Numbered from the stretch's first letter, positions 1 to 9,151 are shown. The stretch: 64,000 nt of DNA from Streptomyces sp. KL109B (GCF_030766935.1 NZ_JASERL010000002.1:186001-250000); one strand, 5' to 3'. The notes: generated by a model from the letters alone, not told the origin. Program-made: numbers and translations.

Positions 1-798
1 CAATTGGGCCCGCGTCAGGTAGGACCGCACCGCGTCCGCGACGCGCCGGGGCACGGGTGCCGGGCGCCAGGGGCCCGCCGCGGCGTCGAAGCGCACGTCG
101 TCCACGCCCGGCGCGTCGTCGCGGGCGTCCGGCGAGCTCTCCGCGCGCGCGGCGAACAGCCGGTCGCCCACGCAGGTCAGGCGGATGTCCGCGGCCCTGC
201 GCACCCGGCGCTGCAACAGCGTGGGCCCGTTCGCGACGTCCCGGTAGTCCTCGCCCGGGCGCACGCGCGTGGTCGGCACGGCGAGCCCGGCGTCGTCGGG
301 GTGCTTCCCGGAGACCGGCTTCACGATGAGGTCGGGGTAGCGCTCGGCGAACTCGCGGGCGGCGCGCGGGAATGTGGTGATCAGCGTGGCGGGCACCGGG
401 AGGCCGCAGGCGCGCGCCAGCCACAGCTGCCACGGCTTGTGGCGGGCCTGGCGGGCGGAGTCGGGGTGGTTCATCCAGCGCGCCTCGGTGCACCGCAGCA
501 TCCCGTACAGGGACTGCGAGGCCTCTTCGGCGAGCCAGGAGGACGTGCCGTGCGCGCGGGAGGCGGCCGCTCCGGGGCGGCGCACCCATATGGAGCGCAG
601 TCCGCCCATGCTGACGACCCGGCCACCGACCGACAGATGGCCGTGGAACGTGCCGTGCGCGAACTCGCCCGACACGCCTACGCCGCCGGGCAGTTCGGCG
701 GGGTCGAGCCGCAGGACGGGGATTCCATTGGCGTTCAATTCGACGACGGCCATGTCGGCCGTCACATCCTGTTCACTCGTCAGGATCAGCACGGTCAT
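1..798 (-). CDS. tgmB: ATP-grasp RiPP maturase (graspetide ligase), C-terminus cut by window edge
   Basis: The minus strand stays open from an ATG at 798 to the window edge (266 codons visible). The reading begins MTVLILTSEQDVTAD and continues with features of the SAV_5884-type ATP-grasp peptide maturases: an N-terminal pre-grasp domain (SIWVRRPG, then EARWMNHPDSARQARHKPWQL) and the start of the ATP-grasp fold with the nucleotide-binding lysine region YPDLIVKPVSG. Family members use ATP to form side-chain ester or amide links on a precursor peptide. The gene lies 14 bp downstream of the precursor gene on the same strand, so the two are very likely co-transcribed. The C-terminal catalytic part, and any methyltransferase that often follows, lie outside the window. 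Family call is firm; the product is unknown. Confidence 0.88.
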   Translation of the reverse strand, partial: MTVLILTSEQDVTADMAVVELNANGIPVLRLDPAELPGGVGVSGEFAHGTFHGHLSVGGRVVSMGGLRSIWVRRPGAAASRAHGTSSWLAEEASQSLYGMLRCTEARWMNHPDSARQARHKPWQLWLARACGLPVPATLITTFPRAAREFAERYPDLIVKPVSGKHPDDAGLAVPTTRVRPGEDYRDVANGPTLLQRRVRRAADIRLTCVGDRLFAARAESSPDARDDAPGVDDVRFDAAAGPWRPAPVPRRVADAVRSYLTRAQL

Positions 799-812
799 TT
801 GCGCTGGGCCGT

Positions 813-1004
813 TCAGTCGTCGAAATGGGTTTTGGAGCCTGCGGTGGAGGTGGTGGCCGCGAACTCCCGCAACACTGCGTAGTCGCGCGCGGCCACTGCG
901 CCGTCGGCCAGCACGTTCAGCTGCAGTGTTGCGTCGTACATGTACGGCGCTCTGACCTCTGCCTCTCGCGTGGGGCGGGCATAGTTCAGTGCGAACGGTC
1001 GCAT
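813..1004 (-). CDS. tgmA: Putative ATP-grasp-modified RiPP precursor, 63 aa
   Basis: Small precursor of the type that accompanies tgmB. The N-terminal leader reads MRPFALNYARPTREAEVRAP and is followed by YMYDATLQLNV, the conserved stretch of this family. The C-terminal end is rich in hydroxyl donors and acidic acceptors: TTSTAGSKTHFDD. Ester-forming maturases would join Thr/Ser to the terminal Asp pair. An upstream in-frame ATG at 1061 would give 82 aa, but the ATG at 1004 has a good ribosome site (AGGAG, 5 nt upstream) and begins at the conserved MRPFAL motif, so I chose it. It sits 14 bp before tgmB. Which residues are linked cannot be read from sequence. Confidence 0.82.
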   Translation of the reverse strand: MRPFALNYARPTREAEVRAPYMYDATLQLNVLADGAVAARDYAVLREFAATTSTAGSKTHFDD

Positions 1005-1208
1005 GAGCTCTCCTAGTTGGGGGTGCGCCAAGTCAAGCGCATGGTGACTCTCCGACGTCACACCTCCGGCGGATTTCTCGGTCTCATTTTGGTAAGACGC
1101 GTCACACCCGGGAGGAGTTCATTCCGCCACGCTGCGTAATGACACAACGTCAGCCAGGTAATGTCGGGCCAAAGGCGGGGGCTTTGTGGTCACTCCACCT
1201 ATACGGCG

Positions 1209-1226
1209 CCTTTACAACCCTTTACA
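1209..1226. promoter_or_regulatory. Direct repeat CCTTTACA x2 in divergent promoter region
   Basis: Two copies of CCTTTACA, 10 nt apart start to start, lie between the divergent tgmA and the secreted-protein gene at 1312. One helical turn of spacing is what a side-by-side DNA-binding protein would need. The rest of 1005-1311 holds no other clear feature. No regulator is identified, and the match could be chance. Confidence 0.2.
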
Positions 1227-1311
1227 TCTTCGGGTACGACCGTACGGCGACAATCCGCCACCCTCCCCGAACGCCCCCTGTGCGCAAGGATCATGGGGCA
1301 GGCTGATCTCC

Positions 1312-2166
1312 ATGACCCGGCACACGAGACGCACCGCACTGACCCTCGCCACCGCGCTGGGAGCCCTGGGCGCCCTGACGCTCGGGGCGGCCACGGCGTC
1401 CGCGGCAGCCACGGCGACCGCGACGCCCGTCTGGACGGAGACCGGTACCTCACATGTGAACTCGCTGACCGGCAGCCAGGGTTTGGCGTCCCGGGCCGAC
1501 GGCACTCTCGTGTACCGCGGCCTCGCCTCGGTCCCGCTGTCGCTGCGCGCGGCGGGCTGGACGCATGTGGGAGACCCGGACGTGGCCGGCGGCTACACCT
1601 TCGACGCGTATCAGGGAGGGGACACGGCGACGAAGAAGATGTTCGCGCTGACATCTCCGTCGGGTACCCGCACGACCTTTGAACACGCCCTGGACGAGGG
1701 CGAGTTGCTCAACAACTCCTTCGCCGCGGTGTCACCCGACACCCAGTGGCTCGTCTCCGGCGAATGGGGCACACGGGACAGTCTCCAGGTCTTCCCCACC
1801 CCCGTGTTCAACCCCTCCGCACCCGGCCCCGGCGGCAACCTCCCGCAGGCCGGCCGGATATCCCTCGACAAGCCGGTCACCAACATCCAGGGCTGCGACT
1901 TCACGGACGCCACCCACCTCGTGTGCTCCTCCGACGCCGAGACCAAGGAGGTCCTCGACGTCACCCTGGACCGGCCGCTGGACGGCGCCCCGGTCACGGG
2001 CCGCGTGACCTCCGCCTTCGCGATCCCCCAACGCAGCGTCTGCAAGGGCACGTTCGAGTCCGAGGGTATCGACTACGACACCGCGCGGGGCACACTGCGC
2101 GTGGAGATGGTGCCTCCGGCGCCGTGCCTCGTGACCACGGCGGTCATCGGCTATACGCGGGGGTGA
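1312..2166 (+). CDS. Secreted protein of unknown function, 284 aa
   Basis: The ATG at 1312 opens a typical Sec signal peptide: MTRHTRRTALTLATALGALG, a hydrophobic run, then ASAAA as the probable cleavage site near residue 27. The mature part is rich in Thr, Asp and Gly with short beta-type segments (DGTLVYRG, DTQWLVSGEWG, ATHLVCSSD), which suggests a beta-propeller-like or other all-beta fold. Four Cys (in the GCDF, VCSS, SVCKG and PAPCL segments) could form two disulfides. An upstream ATG in the same frame at 1186 is not preferred because it would bury the signal peptide. I do not recognise a named family. It stands alone, divergent from tgmA. Confidence 0.75.
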   Translation: MTRHTRRTALTLATALGALGALTLGAATASAAATATATPVWTETGTSHVNSLTGSQGLASRADGTLVYRGLASVPLSLRAAGWTHVGDPDVAGGYTFDAYQGGDTATKKMFALTSPSGTRTTFEHALDEGELLNNSFAAVSPDTQWLVSGEWGTRDSLQVFPTPVFNPSAPGPGGNLPQAGRISLDKPVTNIQGCDFTDATHLVCSSDAETKEVLDVTLDRPLDGAPVTGRVTSAFAIPQRSVCKGTFESEGIDYDTARGTLRVEMVPPAPCLVTTAVIGYTRG

Positions 2167-2400
2167 TCGGCTCGGGGGCTGCCCGTGACGTGCTTCACGT
2201 CCGGTGCGGCCTCGTACGTCGCCTGTGGGGCCGATCCGACAAATCATGGCGGAGTGACGTAGGGTTCTTCGCCGCGGCCGCTGCCGCCCACCCGTGTTCA
2301 GCGATGTCCAGGGCGCCGGCGGCCTTTGTCACACCCCTCCCCCACAGACGCGCCGGCCCTGAACGGCGCCCTACTGCCGATCCCGGAACGAGGCACCACC

Positions 2401-3762
2401 GTGACCGAGACCAGTACCCGTCCCGTCCCCGCGGCCGACCCGCCACCACCCGCACGCTCCCTGTCGGTGAAGCGCCGCCGCTTCCTGACGAAGCTGAGCG
2501 TGGTGATCGCGGGCGGCATGTTCATCGACGGGTTCATCCTCGGCAGCACGGGCGTCGTCATGCCGGCGATATCCGAGGACCTGGGCCTGTCCTCCACCGG
2601 CGAAGGACTGATCGCCGCGGCCGCGCTGCTCGGCATCTTCCTCGGCGGCCCGATCGGCGGCTATCTGGCCGACCGCTTCGGCCGCAAATCGATGTTCACC
2701 ATCGACCTCGCCCTGTTCCTGATCTGCTCCGTGGGCCAGTTCTTCGTGACGGAGGCCTGGCAGCTCGTCGTGGTCCGCCTCGTCATGGGCCTGGCGATCG
2801 GCGCCGACTACTCGATCGGCTGGCCGCTGCTCGCCGAGTTCGCCCCCGCCCGGCTGCGCGGCCGGCTCCTCGCCGTACAGGAAGTCGCCTGGTACGTCGG
2901 CTACCTCATCTCCTACGCGGCGGGGTACGTCCTGATCTCGTCGACGTCCGTCAGCTGGACCGTCGTCCTCGGCCTCAGCACCGTGCCGACCGTCATCGTC
3001 CTGCTGCTCCGGCTCGGCACGCCGGAGTCGCCGCGCTGGCTGATGAGCAAGGGCAGGACCGAGGAGGCCACCGCCCTGGCCGACGAGTACCTCGAAGAGG
3101 AGGACCAGCGCGACCTGCACACCCCGGCGCCGCGCACCGAGGGCGGCTTCGGCCGGCTCTTCTCCCCCGAGTACCGCAAGGCCACGATCTTCGTCAGCGT
3201 CTTCTGGGTCTGCAACGTCACCCCGTACTTCGCCATCGGCGCCTTCGCGCCCACCGTCCTGGAACACCTCGGCATCAAGGACGGCCTGACCGGCGCACTC
3301 GCCATCAACGGCCTCGTGGTCATCGGATCGATGGTCTCCGTGCTCCTCATCGAGCGCGTCGGACGGCGCAAGCTGGCCGTCCCGCCGTTCTGGATCTCCA
3401 CCGTCGCCCTGGTCGTCGTCGCCTTCTTCTCCGGCGCCTCCGCCACCCTCGTCCTCGTCTGCTTCCTCGTCTTCTCCCTGGTCAACGCCGCGTCCACGGC
3501 GCTGTCCGGGGTGTACCCGGGCGAGGTGTTCCCGACCGAGATCCGCGGCGCGGGCGTCGGCTTCGCCACCGCGGTCTCCCGGGTCGGCGCGGCGGCGGGC
3601 ACCTTCCTCCTGCCGCTCTCCGTCGACAGCCTCGGCACCTCCGCGACGATGCTGATCGCGGCCGCCATCAGCCTGATCGGCGGCATCGTCTCGCACCGCC
3701 TCGCCCCCGAGACCAAGGGCCTCACCCTGAGCCAGGCCTGCGCGCCGACGCGGTCGGCCTGA
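2401..3762 (+). CDS. MFS transporter, sugar-porter-like
   Basis: 453-aa integral membrane protein with about 12 hydrophobic segments. The loop motif between TM2 and TM3 is clear (GGYLADRFGRKSMF, the MFS motif A), and the matching loop in the second half reads ERVGRRKLA. The segment between TM6 and TM7 begins PESPRWLMSKGR, which is typical of the sugar porter branch. The GTG at 2401 follows GGAACGAGG at a normal distance; an in-frame ATG at 2326 adds 25 residues of unlikely sequence. The substrate cannot be told from sequence, and no metabolic partner lies beside it. Confidence 0.85.
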   Translation: MTETSTRPVPAADPPPPARSLSVKRRRFLTKLSVVIAGGMFIDGFILGSTGVVMPAISEDLGLSSTGEGLIAAAALLGIFLGGPIGGYLADRFGRKSMFTIDLALFLICSVGQFFVTEAWQLVVVRLVMGLAIGADYSIGWPLLAEFAPARLRGRLLAVQEVAWYVGYLISYAAGYVLISSTSVSWTVVLGLSTVPTVIVLLLRLGTPESPRWLMSKGRTEEATALADEYLEEEDQRDLHTPAPRTEGGFGRLFSPEYRKATIFVSVFWVCNVTPYFAIGAFAPTVLEHLGIKDGLTGALAINGLVVIGSMVSVLLIERVGRRKLAVPPFWISTVALVVVAFFSGASATLVLVCFLVFSLVNAASTALSGVYPGEVFPTEIRGAGVGFATAVSRVGAAAGTFLLPLSVDSLGTSATMLIAAAISLIGGIVSHRLAPETKGLTLSQACAPTRSA

Positions 3763-3847
3763 CGCGGCGAGGACCTGGGACCGGTCGCGTTCAGGATGTG
3801 TGAACGGGGGCAGCGGCCACTGCGGCCCGGCCCGTACAACGGTCGGC

Positions 3848-4648
3848 ATGAGCAAGCATGCCGCTTCCCCCGCCTTCTACCGCCGCATCGACGAGGGGCT
3901 GTATTCGAGCGGTCCGTCCACCGCGGGGCCATGGAGTCCGACGGCGCAGCACGGCGGCCCGCCTTCCGCGCTCCTGGGTCGAGCCCTGGAGAAGCACGCG
4001 GCCCGGGACGGGTTCCGTATCGCCCGCGTCACGCTGGAGCTGCCCCGCCCGGTCCCGGTCGGCGACCTCCAGGTCCACGTCCGGACCCGACGCTCGGGTG
4101 GGCGCACCGAGTTGCTGGAGGGTGAGCTGACCGCGGGCGGCAAGGAAGTACTGACCGCACGCGCCTGGAGGGTGGCCGAAAGCCCCGCCACCACTCCACG
4201 GCTCCGCCCCACCGCCCCACCCCCTCAACTGCCTCCCCCGCAGCTCGCGCACACGATGACGGGCGCTCACATGGACGGCTACATTTCCGCCATGGAATGG
4301 CGCTTCGTCGAGCCAGGCACCGGCTTCGACACCCCCGGCCCCGGCACTGCCTGGGTACGCCAGCGCATCCCCTTGGTGGACGGCGAGGAGGACACTCCCC
4401 TGACACGAGCGCTCACCGTCGCCGACAGCAGCTGGGCCGTGGCCTTCGAACTCGACCACCACAAGGGCCTCGTCATCAATACCGACGTCACGCTGGCGCT
4501 GCACCGCGCCCCCGTCGGCGAGTGGTTCTGCGTACGCTCGGCGACCGCCGCCAGTCCCCACGGCTCGGGGCTGGCCCTCGGACAACTCGACGACGAGGCC
4601 GGGGACTGCGGCCGCGTCCTGCAGACCCTGCTGGTCGCCGACCGCTGA
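3848..4648 (+). CDS. Thioesterase family protein (TesB-like double hot-dog)
   Basis: 266 aa. The N-terminal half carries the pattern of TesB-like/4HBT_3 proteins: PWSPTAQHGGPPSALLGRAL followed by RIARVTLELPRPVPVGDLQVHV, the first hot-dog. The C-terminal half reads ADSSWAVAFELDHHKGLVINTDVTLALHRAPVGEWFCV, the second hot-dog with its conserved end strand. Such proteins hydrolyse acyl-CoA thioesters, but many family members have no known substrate. The ATG at 3848 fits the start of the fold; an in-frame ATG at 3800 lacks support. It is probably an independent gene between two MFS genes. Confidence 0.72.
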   Translation: MSKHAASPAFYRRIDEGLYSSGPSTAGPWSPTAQHGGPPSALLGRALEKHAARDGFRIARVTLELPRPVPVGDLQVHVRTRRSGGRTELLEGELTAGGKEVLTARAWRVAESPATTPRLRPTAPPPQLPPPQLAHTMTGAHMDGYISAMEWRFVEPGTGFDTPGPGTAWVRQRIPLVDGEEDTPLTRALTVADSSWAVAFELDHHKGLVINTDVTLALHRAPVGEWFCVRSATAASPHGSGLALGQLDDEAGDCGRVLQTLLVADR

Positions 4649-4706
4649 CCGCTGAATCCGCCAAACCGCGTGTGAGCAGCGGGTTTCCCGGGTTAGCGTC
4701 AGGATC

Positions 4707-5981
4707 ATGACAGAGACGATCACGACCTCGGCGCCGCCGCGGCACCCCGTCCGACAGCTGATGGCCGCCTCCGTCGGCAATGCCGTCGAGTGGTACGACT
4801 GGTACGCGTACACGTTCCTGGCGACGTACATCGCCGATCAGGTGTTTCCGAAGGGGGCCGACAACTCGCTCGTGCCGTTGCTGGCCACGTTCGCCGTGTT
4901 CGCGGTGGGGTTCTTCATGCGGCCCGTGGGCGGGTTGGTGATGGGGGCGGTCGCCGATCGGCATGGGCGGCGGGCGGCGTTGACCGTGACCATTCTGTTG
5001 ATGGGTGGCAGTAGCCTGCTGGTCGGCATTACGCCGACGTATGCGTCGGTGGGGGTGCTGGCGCCGGTGATTCTCGTGCTGGCGCGGTTGCTTCAAGGGC
5101 TGTCCGTGGGTGGGGAGTTCGCGGCGTCGACGACGTTTCTGGTGGAGTCGGCGGGGCCGGGGCGGCGGGGGCTGTTCTCGTCGTTCCAGTATGTGTCCAC
5201 GTCCATCGGGCAGTTGATCGCGTCGGGCGTTGCCGCGTTGCTCGTGGGGACGCTCGCCGAGGGGCAGATGGACGGGTGGGGGTGGCGGGTGCCGTTCCTC
5301 GCCGGGGCGGTGCTCAGCCTGGTCGGATTCTGGATTCGGCAGGGGGCGCAGGAGACGCGGAGCGAGGTGCACGAGCGGCCGGGGCTTTTCGACGCGCTCA
5401 AGCAGTACCCGCGGCAGTCGTTGCTGATCTGCGGGATCACGGCGGGTGGCACGCTCGCGTACTACACGTGGACCTCGTACCTGCCGACGTACGCGGAGTT
5501 GAACACCGGGATCGACAAGTCGCAGGCGCTGACCGTGGGGACGATCTCGTTGGCGTTCTTCGCGGCGTTGCAGCCCGTCGGCGGGATGATCTCCGATCGG
5601 TTCGGGCGGAAGCCGTTGCTCTTGTTCTTCGGGCTCGGGTTCGCGCTGCTGAGTGTGCCGTTGCTGCACCTCATCTCGGGGTCGTTCGGGTCGTTGTTGT
5701 TCGCGCAGTGTGCCGGGATGGTGCTGCTCACCGGCTTTACGTCGATCTCGGCCGCCGTGAACGCGGAGGTGTTCCCGGCGCGGGTGCGGGCGGCCGGGAT
5801 CGGGTTCCCGTACTCGCTGACGGTGGCGCTGTTCGGCGGCACCGCCCCGTACATGGGCACGCTGTTCAAGGACCTGGGGCACAGCGGTCTTTTCCCGTGG
5901 TACGTCGCCGTGCTGTGCCTGCTGTCGTCCGTGGTGTATCTGCGGCTTCCGGAGAGCGCGCACCGGGAGCTGGAGCGCTGA
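4707..5981 (+). CDS. MFS transporter, metabolite:proton symporter (MHS) family
   Basis: 424 aa, 12 hydrophobic segments. The N-terminus reads SVGNAVEWYDWYAYTFLATY, the hallmark of the MHS branch (KgtP, ProP, ShiA relatives), followed by RPVGGLVMGAVADRHGRRAAL (motif A) and LARLLQGLSVGGEFAAS. The second half has SDRFGRKPLLLF. Likely cargo is an organic acid or a zwitterion taken up with protons; the exact substrate cannot be read. Codon use is visibly different from the neighbours (many TTG, GGG and GTG codons in place of C-ending ones), which may mark a separate history. It converges on the FkbM gene with 15 bp between stop codons. Confidence 0.87.
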   Translation: MTETITTSAPPRHPVRQLMAASVGNAVEWYDWYAYTFLATYIADQVFPKGADNSLVPLLATFAVFAVGFFMRPVGGLVMGAVADRHGRRAALTVTILLMGGSSLLVGITPTYASVGVLAPVILVLARLLQGLSVGGEFAASTTFLVESAGPGRRGLFSSFQYVSTSIGQLIASGVAALLVGTLAEGQMDGWGWRVPFLAGAVLSLVGFWIRQGAQETRSEVHERPGLFDALKQYPRQSLLICGITAGGTLAYYTWTSYLPTYAELNTGIDKSQALTVGTISLAFFAALQPVGGMISDRFGRKPLLLFFGLGFALLSVPLLHLISGSFGSLLFAQCAGMVLLTGFTSISAAVNAEVFPARVRAAGIGFPYSLTVALFGGTAPYMGTLFKDLGHSGLFPWYVAVLCLLSSVVYLRLPESAHRELER

Positions 5982-5996
5982 GCCGGGCGGGCCCGG

Positions 5997-6872
5997 TCAG
6001 CCTCCGCTTCCCGGGCCCGCGGCCGCGCGCATCAGCACGCAGTCGAACTCGAGCACCCGCCCGGTGCTCTTCTCCCTGGTCACCGGGTACATGCCGGTGA
6101 CCTCGAAGCCGCCCCTCTCGTACGCGGCGAGGGCCTCGTCCATCCTCGGGCTGCCCTCGTAGATCCGTAGCAGGGCGACCTCTGACTGCATGCCCACGAA
6201 CTCCGCGATGCGCTCCCCGGCCCCGGCGAACACCTCGAGGTCATAGCCCTGGGTGTCCATCTTCAGGTAGGGCCGCGGATCGCGGATTCCGTCGAGGGCC
6301 CGGTCCATGAGGCCGTCGAGCCGGCACACCCGGATCTCCTCCGTGGCGCCCTTCGTGAACCGCTGGTAGCGCGCGTTCCCGTAGTCGCTGGGTGGCAGGA
6401 GCGAGCTCAGGGTCTGCCAGTCGACGTGCATCGGCTGGACGGTGTCCACTCGGCCGAGGCCGCAGGGGATCACCTGCCAGTCCGGGTCGTTCTCCGCGTG
6501 CCGCCGCAGCCGCTTCACGAATCCCGGGACCGGTTCGAACGACACGATCCGGCCCCCGTACCCGAATTCCCGCAGCCGCCTTCCGTACTGCCCGACATTG
6601 GCCCCCACGTCGAATACGCAATTCACACGGTAGTGCTCCAGCATCGCGGCCACATGGCGTGCCCCGAGATAGTCGGCGGCGGCCTTCTGGAAGCCGTGTT
6701 CCTGCGTACGTGAACGCTCCGGGTCGAGCACGAGATGCGCGCTCTTCGCGAGCGGCGTCGCGACCCATTGACGTCTGCCGCGTGCGAGGACCGCCGCGCC
6801 TGGGGCGAGGTCGAGGACCTGGGTTCCGGTCCGGGCGAGGGCTTTGAGGAGGGTCCTGTGGACGGTTGGCAT
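5997..6872 (-). CDS. FkbM family methyltransferase
   Basis: 291 aa. The SAM-binding region reads CVFDVGANVGQYGRRLREFGYGGRIVSFEPVPGF, the characteristic FkbM start (motif I DVGANxG and the acidic residue after strand 2). Further family features are DWQVIPCGLG, LDGLMDR, YLKMDTQGYDLEVFAGAGE and MQSEVALLRIYEGSP. Such enzymes O-methylate sugars or other hydroxyl groups. The ATG at 6872 has GAGGGT 7 nt upstream. It is divergent from the glycosyltransferase gene at 7058, and the pair probably works on one cell-surface or secreted glycan. The acceptor is unknown. Confidence 0.87.
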   Translation of the reverse strand: MPTVHRTLLKALARTGTQVLDLAPGAAVLARGRRQWVATPLAKSAHLVLDPERSRTQEHGFQKAAADYLGARHVAAMLEHYRVNCVFDVGANVGQYGRRLREFGYGGRIVSFEPVPGFVKRLRRHAENDPDWQVIPCGLGRVDTVQPMHVDWQTLSSLLPPSDYGNARYQRFTKGATEEIRVCRLDGLMDRALDGIRDPRPYLKMDTQGYDLEVFAGAGERIAEFVGMQSEVALLRIYEGSPRMDEALAAYERGGFEVTGMYPVTREKSTGRVLEFDCVLMRAAAGPGSGG

Positions 6873-7057
6873 AACAGCACCCTCGCAAGCCTGCGAGAGG
6901 GGCTCCGCCCGCGTTGCGCCGATGCCCGGCGGTTCTCACTCCAAAGAGTCCCGTTCCCCACTGCCGACTGCCCTCCGCGCGCGGGACTCCTCCGCTCATC
7001 ACAGAATTTTGTCAGAAACACGAGGCCCCATCTGGTTCATTCACGCGGGAGCACGCA

Positions 7058-9130
7058 GTGAAGATCAAGTTCCTGATGTACAGCGCCGACGCACAGGCGG
7101 GTACGGCTGTGGCCACGCAGACCCTCGCCAACCGTCTCGCGGAGCGCCACGACGTCGAATTGGTCGGCGCTTTCCGGCTCAAGGACTCTCCCCCGCTGCG
7201 CTACGCCCCCGGCGTCCGGGTCCGCGGTCTGGTCGACGCGCGGCGGCACTCCCCCGGATTCGAGCTCGACCAGCCGCATCACTGTGAGCCGTCCCGGCAC
7301 TGCGGGGACTGGAAGCCGGACGCCCCGCACCGTTACAGCCTGCTCGTCGAGCGGCGGGTAGCCGAATTCCTCGCGGCCACCGACGCCGATGTGGTCGTCG
7401 CCACCACGCCCGGCACCGTCGCCCTGCTCGGCGCGCTGGGCAGCGACGACTACGTGAAGGTCGGTCAGGCGCACACCCACTTCCACCACCAGTCGAAGAG
7501 CTCACGGGAGTCCCTGGACGCGGCCATTCCCCGCCTCGACGCCTTCATCTCCGTGACGCGGCGCGACGCGGAGACGCACCGCGAGCACTACGGGCTGATC
7601 CGTACGCACTTCGAGGCGATCCCGAACGCCGTGCCGGGCACCACGCTGCGCGCCGATGTCCAGACGTCGAGGATCGTCACCGCCGCGGGCCGGTTCGTCG
7701 GCTGGAAGCGGTTCGATGTCACGGTGCGGGCCTTCGCCAAGGCAGCGGCGGACCATCCGGACTGGCAGCTGCGGATCTTCGGGAGGGGCGAAGGGGAACG
7801 GAAACTGCGCGCTCTGGTCCACGAGTTGGGCGTGTACGAGAAGGTGCTCCTCATGGGTCACACCAAGGCCCTGCGCGAGGAGTTGGCCAAGGCGGCGATC
7901 CACACCTCGTCCTCGCGTGACGAGACCTTCGGGCTGACCATCGTGGAGGCCATGGCCTGCGGGGTGCCCGTGCTGAGCACCGCGGGTCCGCACGGCCCCA
8001 GCGAGATCATCTCGCCGGATGTGGACGGTGTGCTGTCCCCGGTCGACGACGTGGACCTGTTCGCCGGGCAGCTGTCGCGCCTGATGGGCGACCCGGAGCT
8101 GCGCGCCAGGCTCGGCGCCCGCGCCCTGACGGCGGCCGAGCGCTACGACCCCGCGGAGCAGGCCGAGCGTTACCAGCGGCTGTTCGACTGGCTGGCGGCG
8201 AGCCGGTGCTTCCGGCCCGGGGCGGAGGCCGTCGTCACCTCGGGCGGCACTCTGCGGCTGACGTTTCCCGAGTGCGACGTGCCGGGCGAGTCACTGACGC
8301 TGCGGTGCGTGCGGGCGCGTACGAAGGGCACGGAGACCCGTTCCTTCACCGCGGAGCCGGGGGCGTCCTCGCCGCGCGGTGTCACCTTCCTCGTGCCCGC
8401 GTCGGAGCCGCTGCCCACGGGCACCTGGAAGGTCTTTCTGCACCGTGTGGACGACGGTGTCACCCGGCCGGTGACGGCCACCACCCTCCAGCAGCCGGTG
8501 ACCGCCACGGCCCGCCCGACCGATGGCCCGGTCTCGTACCGGCGCTACGGACGGTCCGGTGACGGTCAACTGGTCGTCCACTCACGGGAGTTGACCTCGC
8601 ACGCCGAGGTGGAGCACGTCGGCGTGACGGAGTCCGGACTGCGGGTCACGCTGTCCGTGCACGGGGAGGCCGCACGCGAGCTGACCGGCACTCCGGTGCG
8701 GCTCGTCGTACGCGGCAGGCGGGCCAAGGAGGTTCGCGTCACCGCGCCCGGGACGCCGTACCGGGAGCACATGGACCTCGACCTTTCGTGGCAGGCGCTC
8801 GCGGACGCGGCGGTCGCCACGGACGACACCTGGGACCTGTACGTCGAGCGGGAAGGGCACCCCCTGCTGCGCGTCGCGCGGCACGGCGACGACCTCGGCG
8901 ACAAGGCGAGGATCTTCGACTACCCCGCGGCGTCGGTCACGGCCGCCACGGGCGATCACGTGTCCCTGAAGTGCTACTACACGACCCACAACTCTCTGTC
9001 GATCAAGGCTCAGGCGCCCCCTCGCCCCAAGGCGAGGCCGGCGCCGCACCCGCCGCTCGCGCGCAGATGCCTGCGCCGCATCCGGCGCACCGTCAAGGCG
9101 GCGCTGCCCGCGCGGGCCCGCCGCCGCTGA
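7058..9130 (+). CDS. Family 4-type glycosyltransferase with a C-terminal beta-rich extension
   Basis: 690 aa from a GTG at 7058 (GGGAG just upstream). Residues about 1-390 form a GT-B retaining glycosyltransferase: ADAQAGTAVATQTLANRL near the N-terminus, IVTAAGRFVGWKRFDVTVRAF at the acceptor/donor domain junction, and the donor-site signature SSRDETFGLTIVEAMACGVPVLS with an E-x7-E type pattern. The remaining 300 residues are not a transferase. They contain repeated beta-strand blocks (FRPGAEAVVTSGGTLRLTF, HVGVTESGLRVTLSVHG, DHVSLKCYYTTHNSLSIK) and end in a strongly basic tail (RRCLRRIRRTVKAALPARARRR). This layout resembles enzymes of teichoic-acid-type polymers in actinomycetes, but that is inference. 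It is divergent from the FkbM gene. Confidence 0.82.
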   Translation: MKIKFLMYSADAQAGTAVATQTLANRLAERHDVELVGAFRLKDSPPLRYAPGVRVRGLVDARRHSPGFELDQPHHCEPSRHCGDWKPDAPHRYSLLVERRVAEFLAATDADVVVATTPGTVALLGALGSDDYVKVGQAHTHFHHQSKSSRESLDAAIPRLDAFISVTRRDAETHREHYGLIRTHFEAIPNAVPGTTLRADVQTSRIVTAAGRFVGWKRFDVTVRAFAKAAADHPDWQLRIFGRGEGERKLRALVHELGVYEKVLLMGHTKALREELAKAAIHTSSSRDETFGLTIVEAMACGVPVLSTAGPHGPSEIISPDVDGVLSPVDDVDLFAGQLSRLMGDPELRARLGARALTAAERYDPAEQAERYQRLFDWLAASRCFRPGAEAVVTSGGTLRLTFPECDVPGESLTLRCVRARTKGTETRSFTAEPGASSPRGVTFLVPASEPLPTGTWKVFLHRVDDGVTRPVTATTLQQPVTATARPTDGPVSYRRYGRSGDGQLVVHSRELTSHAEVEHVGVTESGLRVTLSVHGEAARELTGTPVRLVVRGRRAKEVRVTAPGTPYREHMDLDLSWQALADAAVATDDTWDLYVEREGHPLLRVARHGDDLGDKARIFDYPAASVTAATGDHVSLKCYYTTHNSLSIKAQAPPRPKARPAPHPPLARRCLRRIRRTVKAALPARARRR

Positions 9131-9151
9131 CGCGAGCCGCTCGCAAGGGGT

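Noticed and set aside
4..882. 292-codon plus-strand frame at the left edge
   Set aside because: It is the antisense of the ATP-grasp maturase, whose minus-strand frame has clear family sequence.
5988..6019. CGGGCCCGG / CCGGGCCCG inverted repeat between two convergent genes as a terminator
   Set aside because: Each arm is itself palindromic and GC-only, it overlaps the end of the FkbM coding sequence and no T-tract follows; likely a composition effect.
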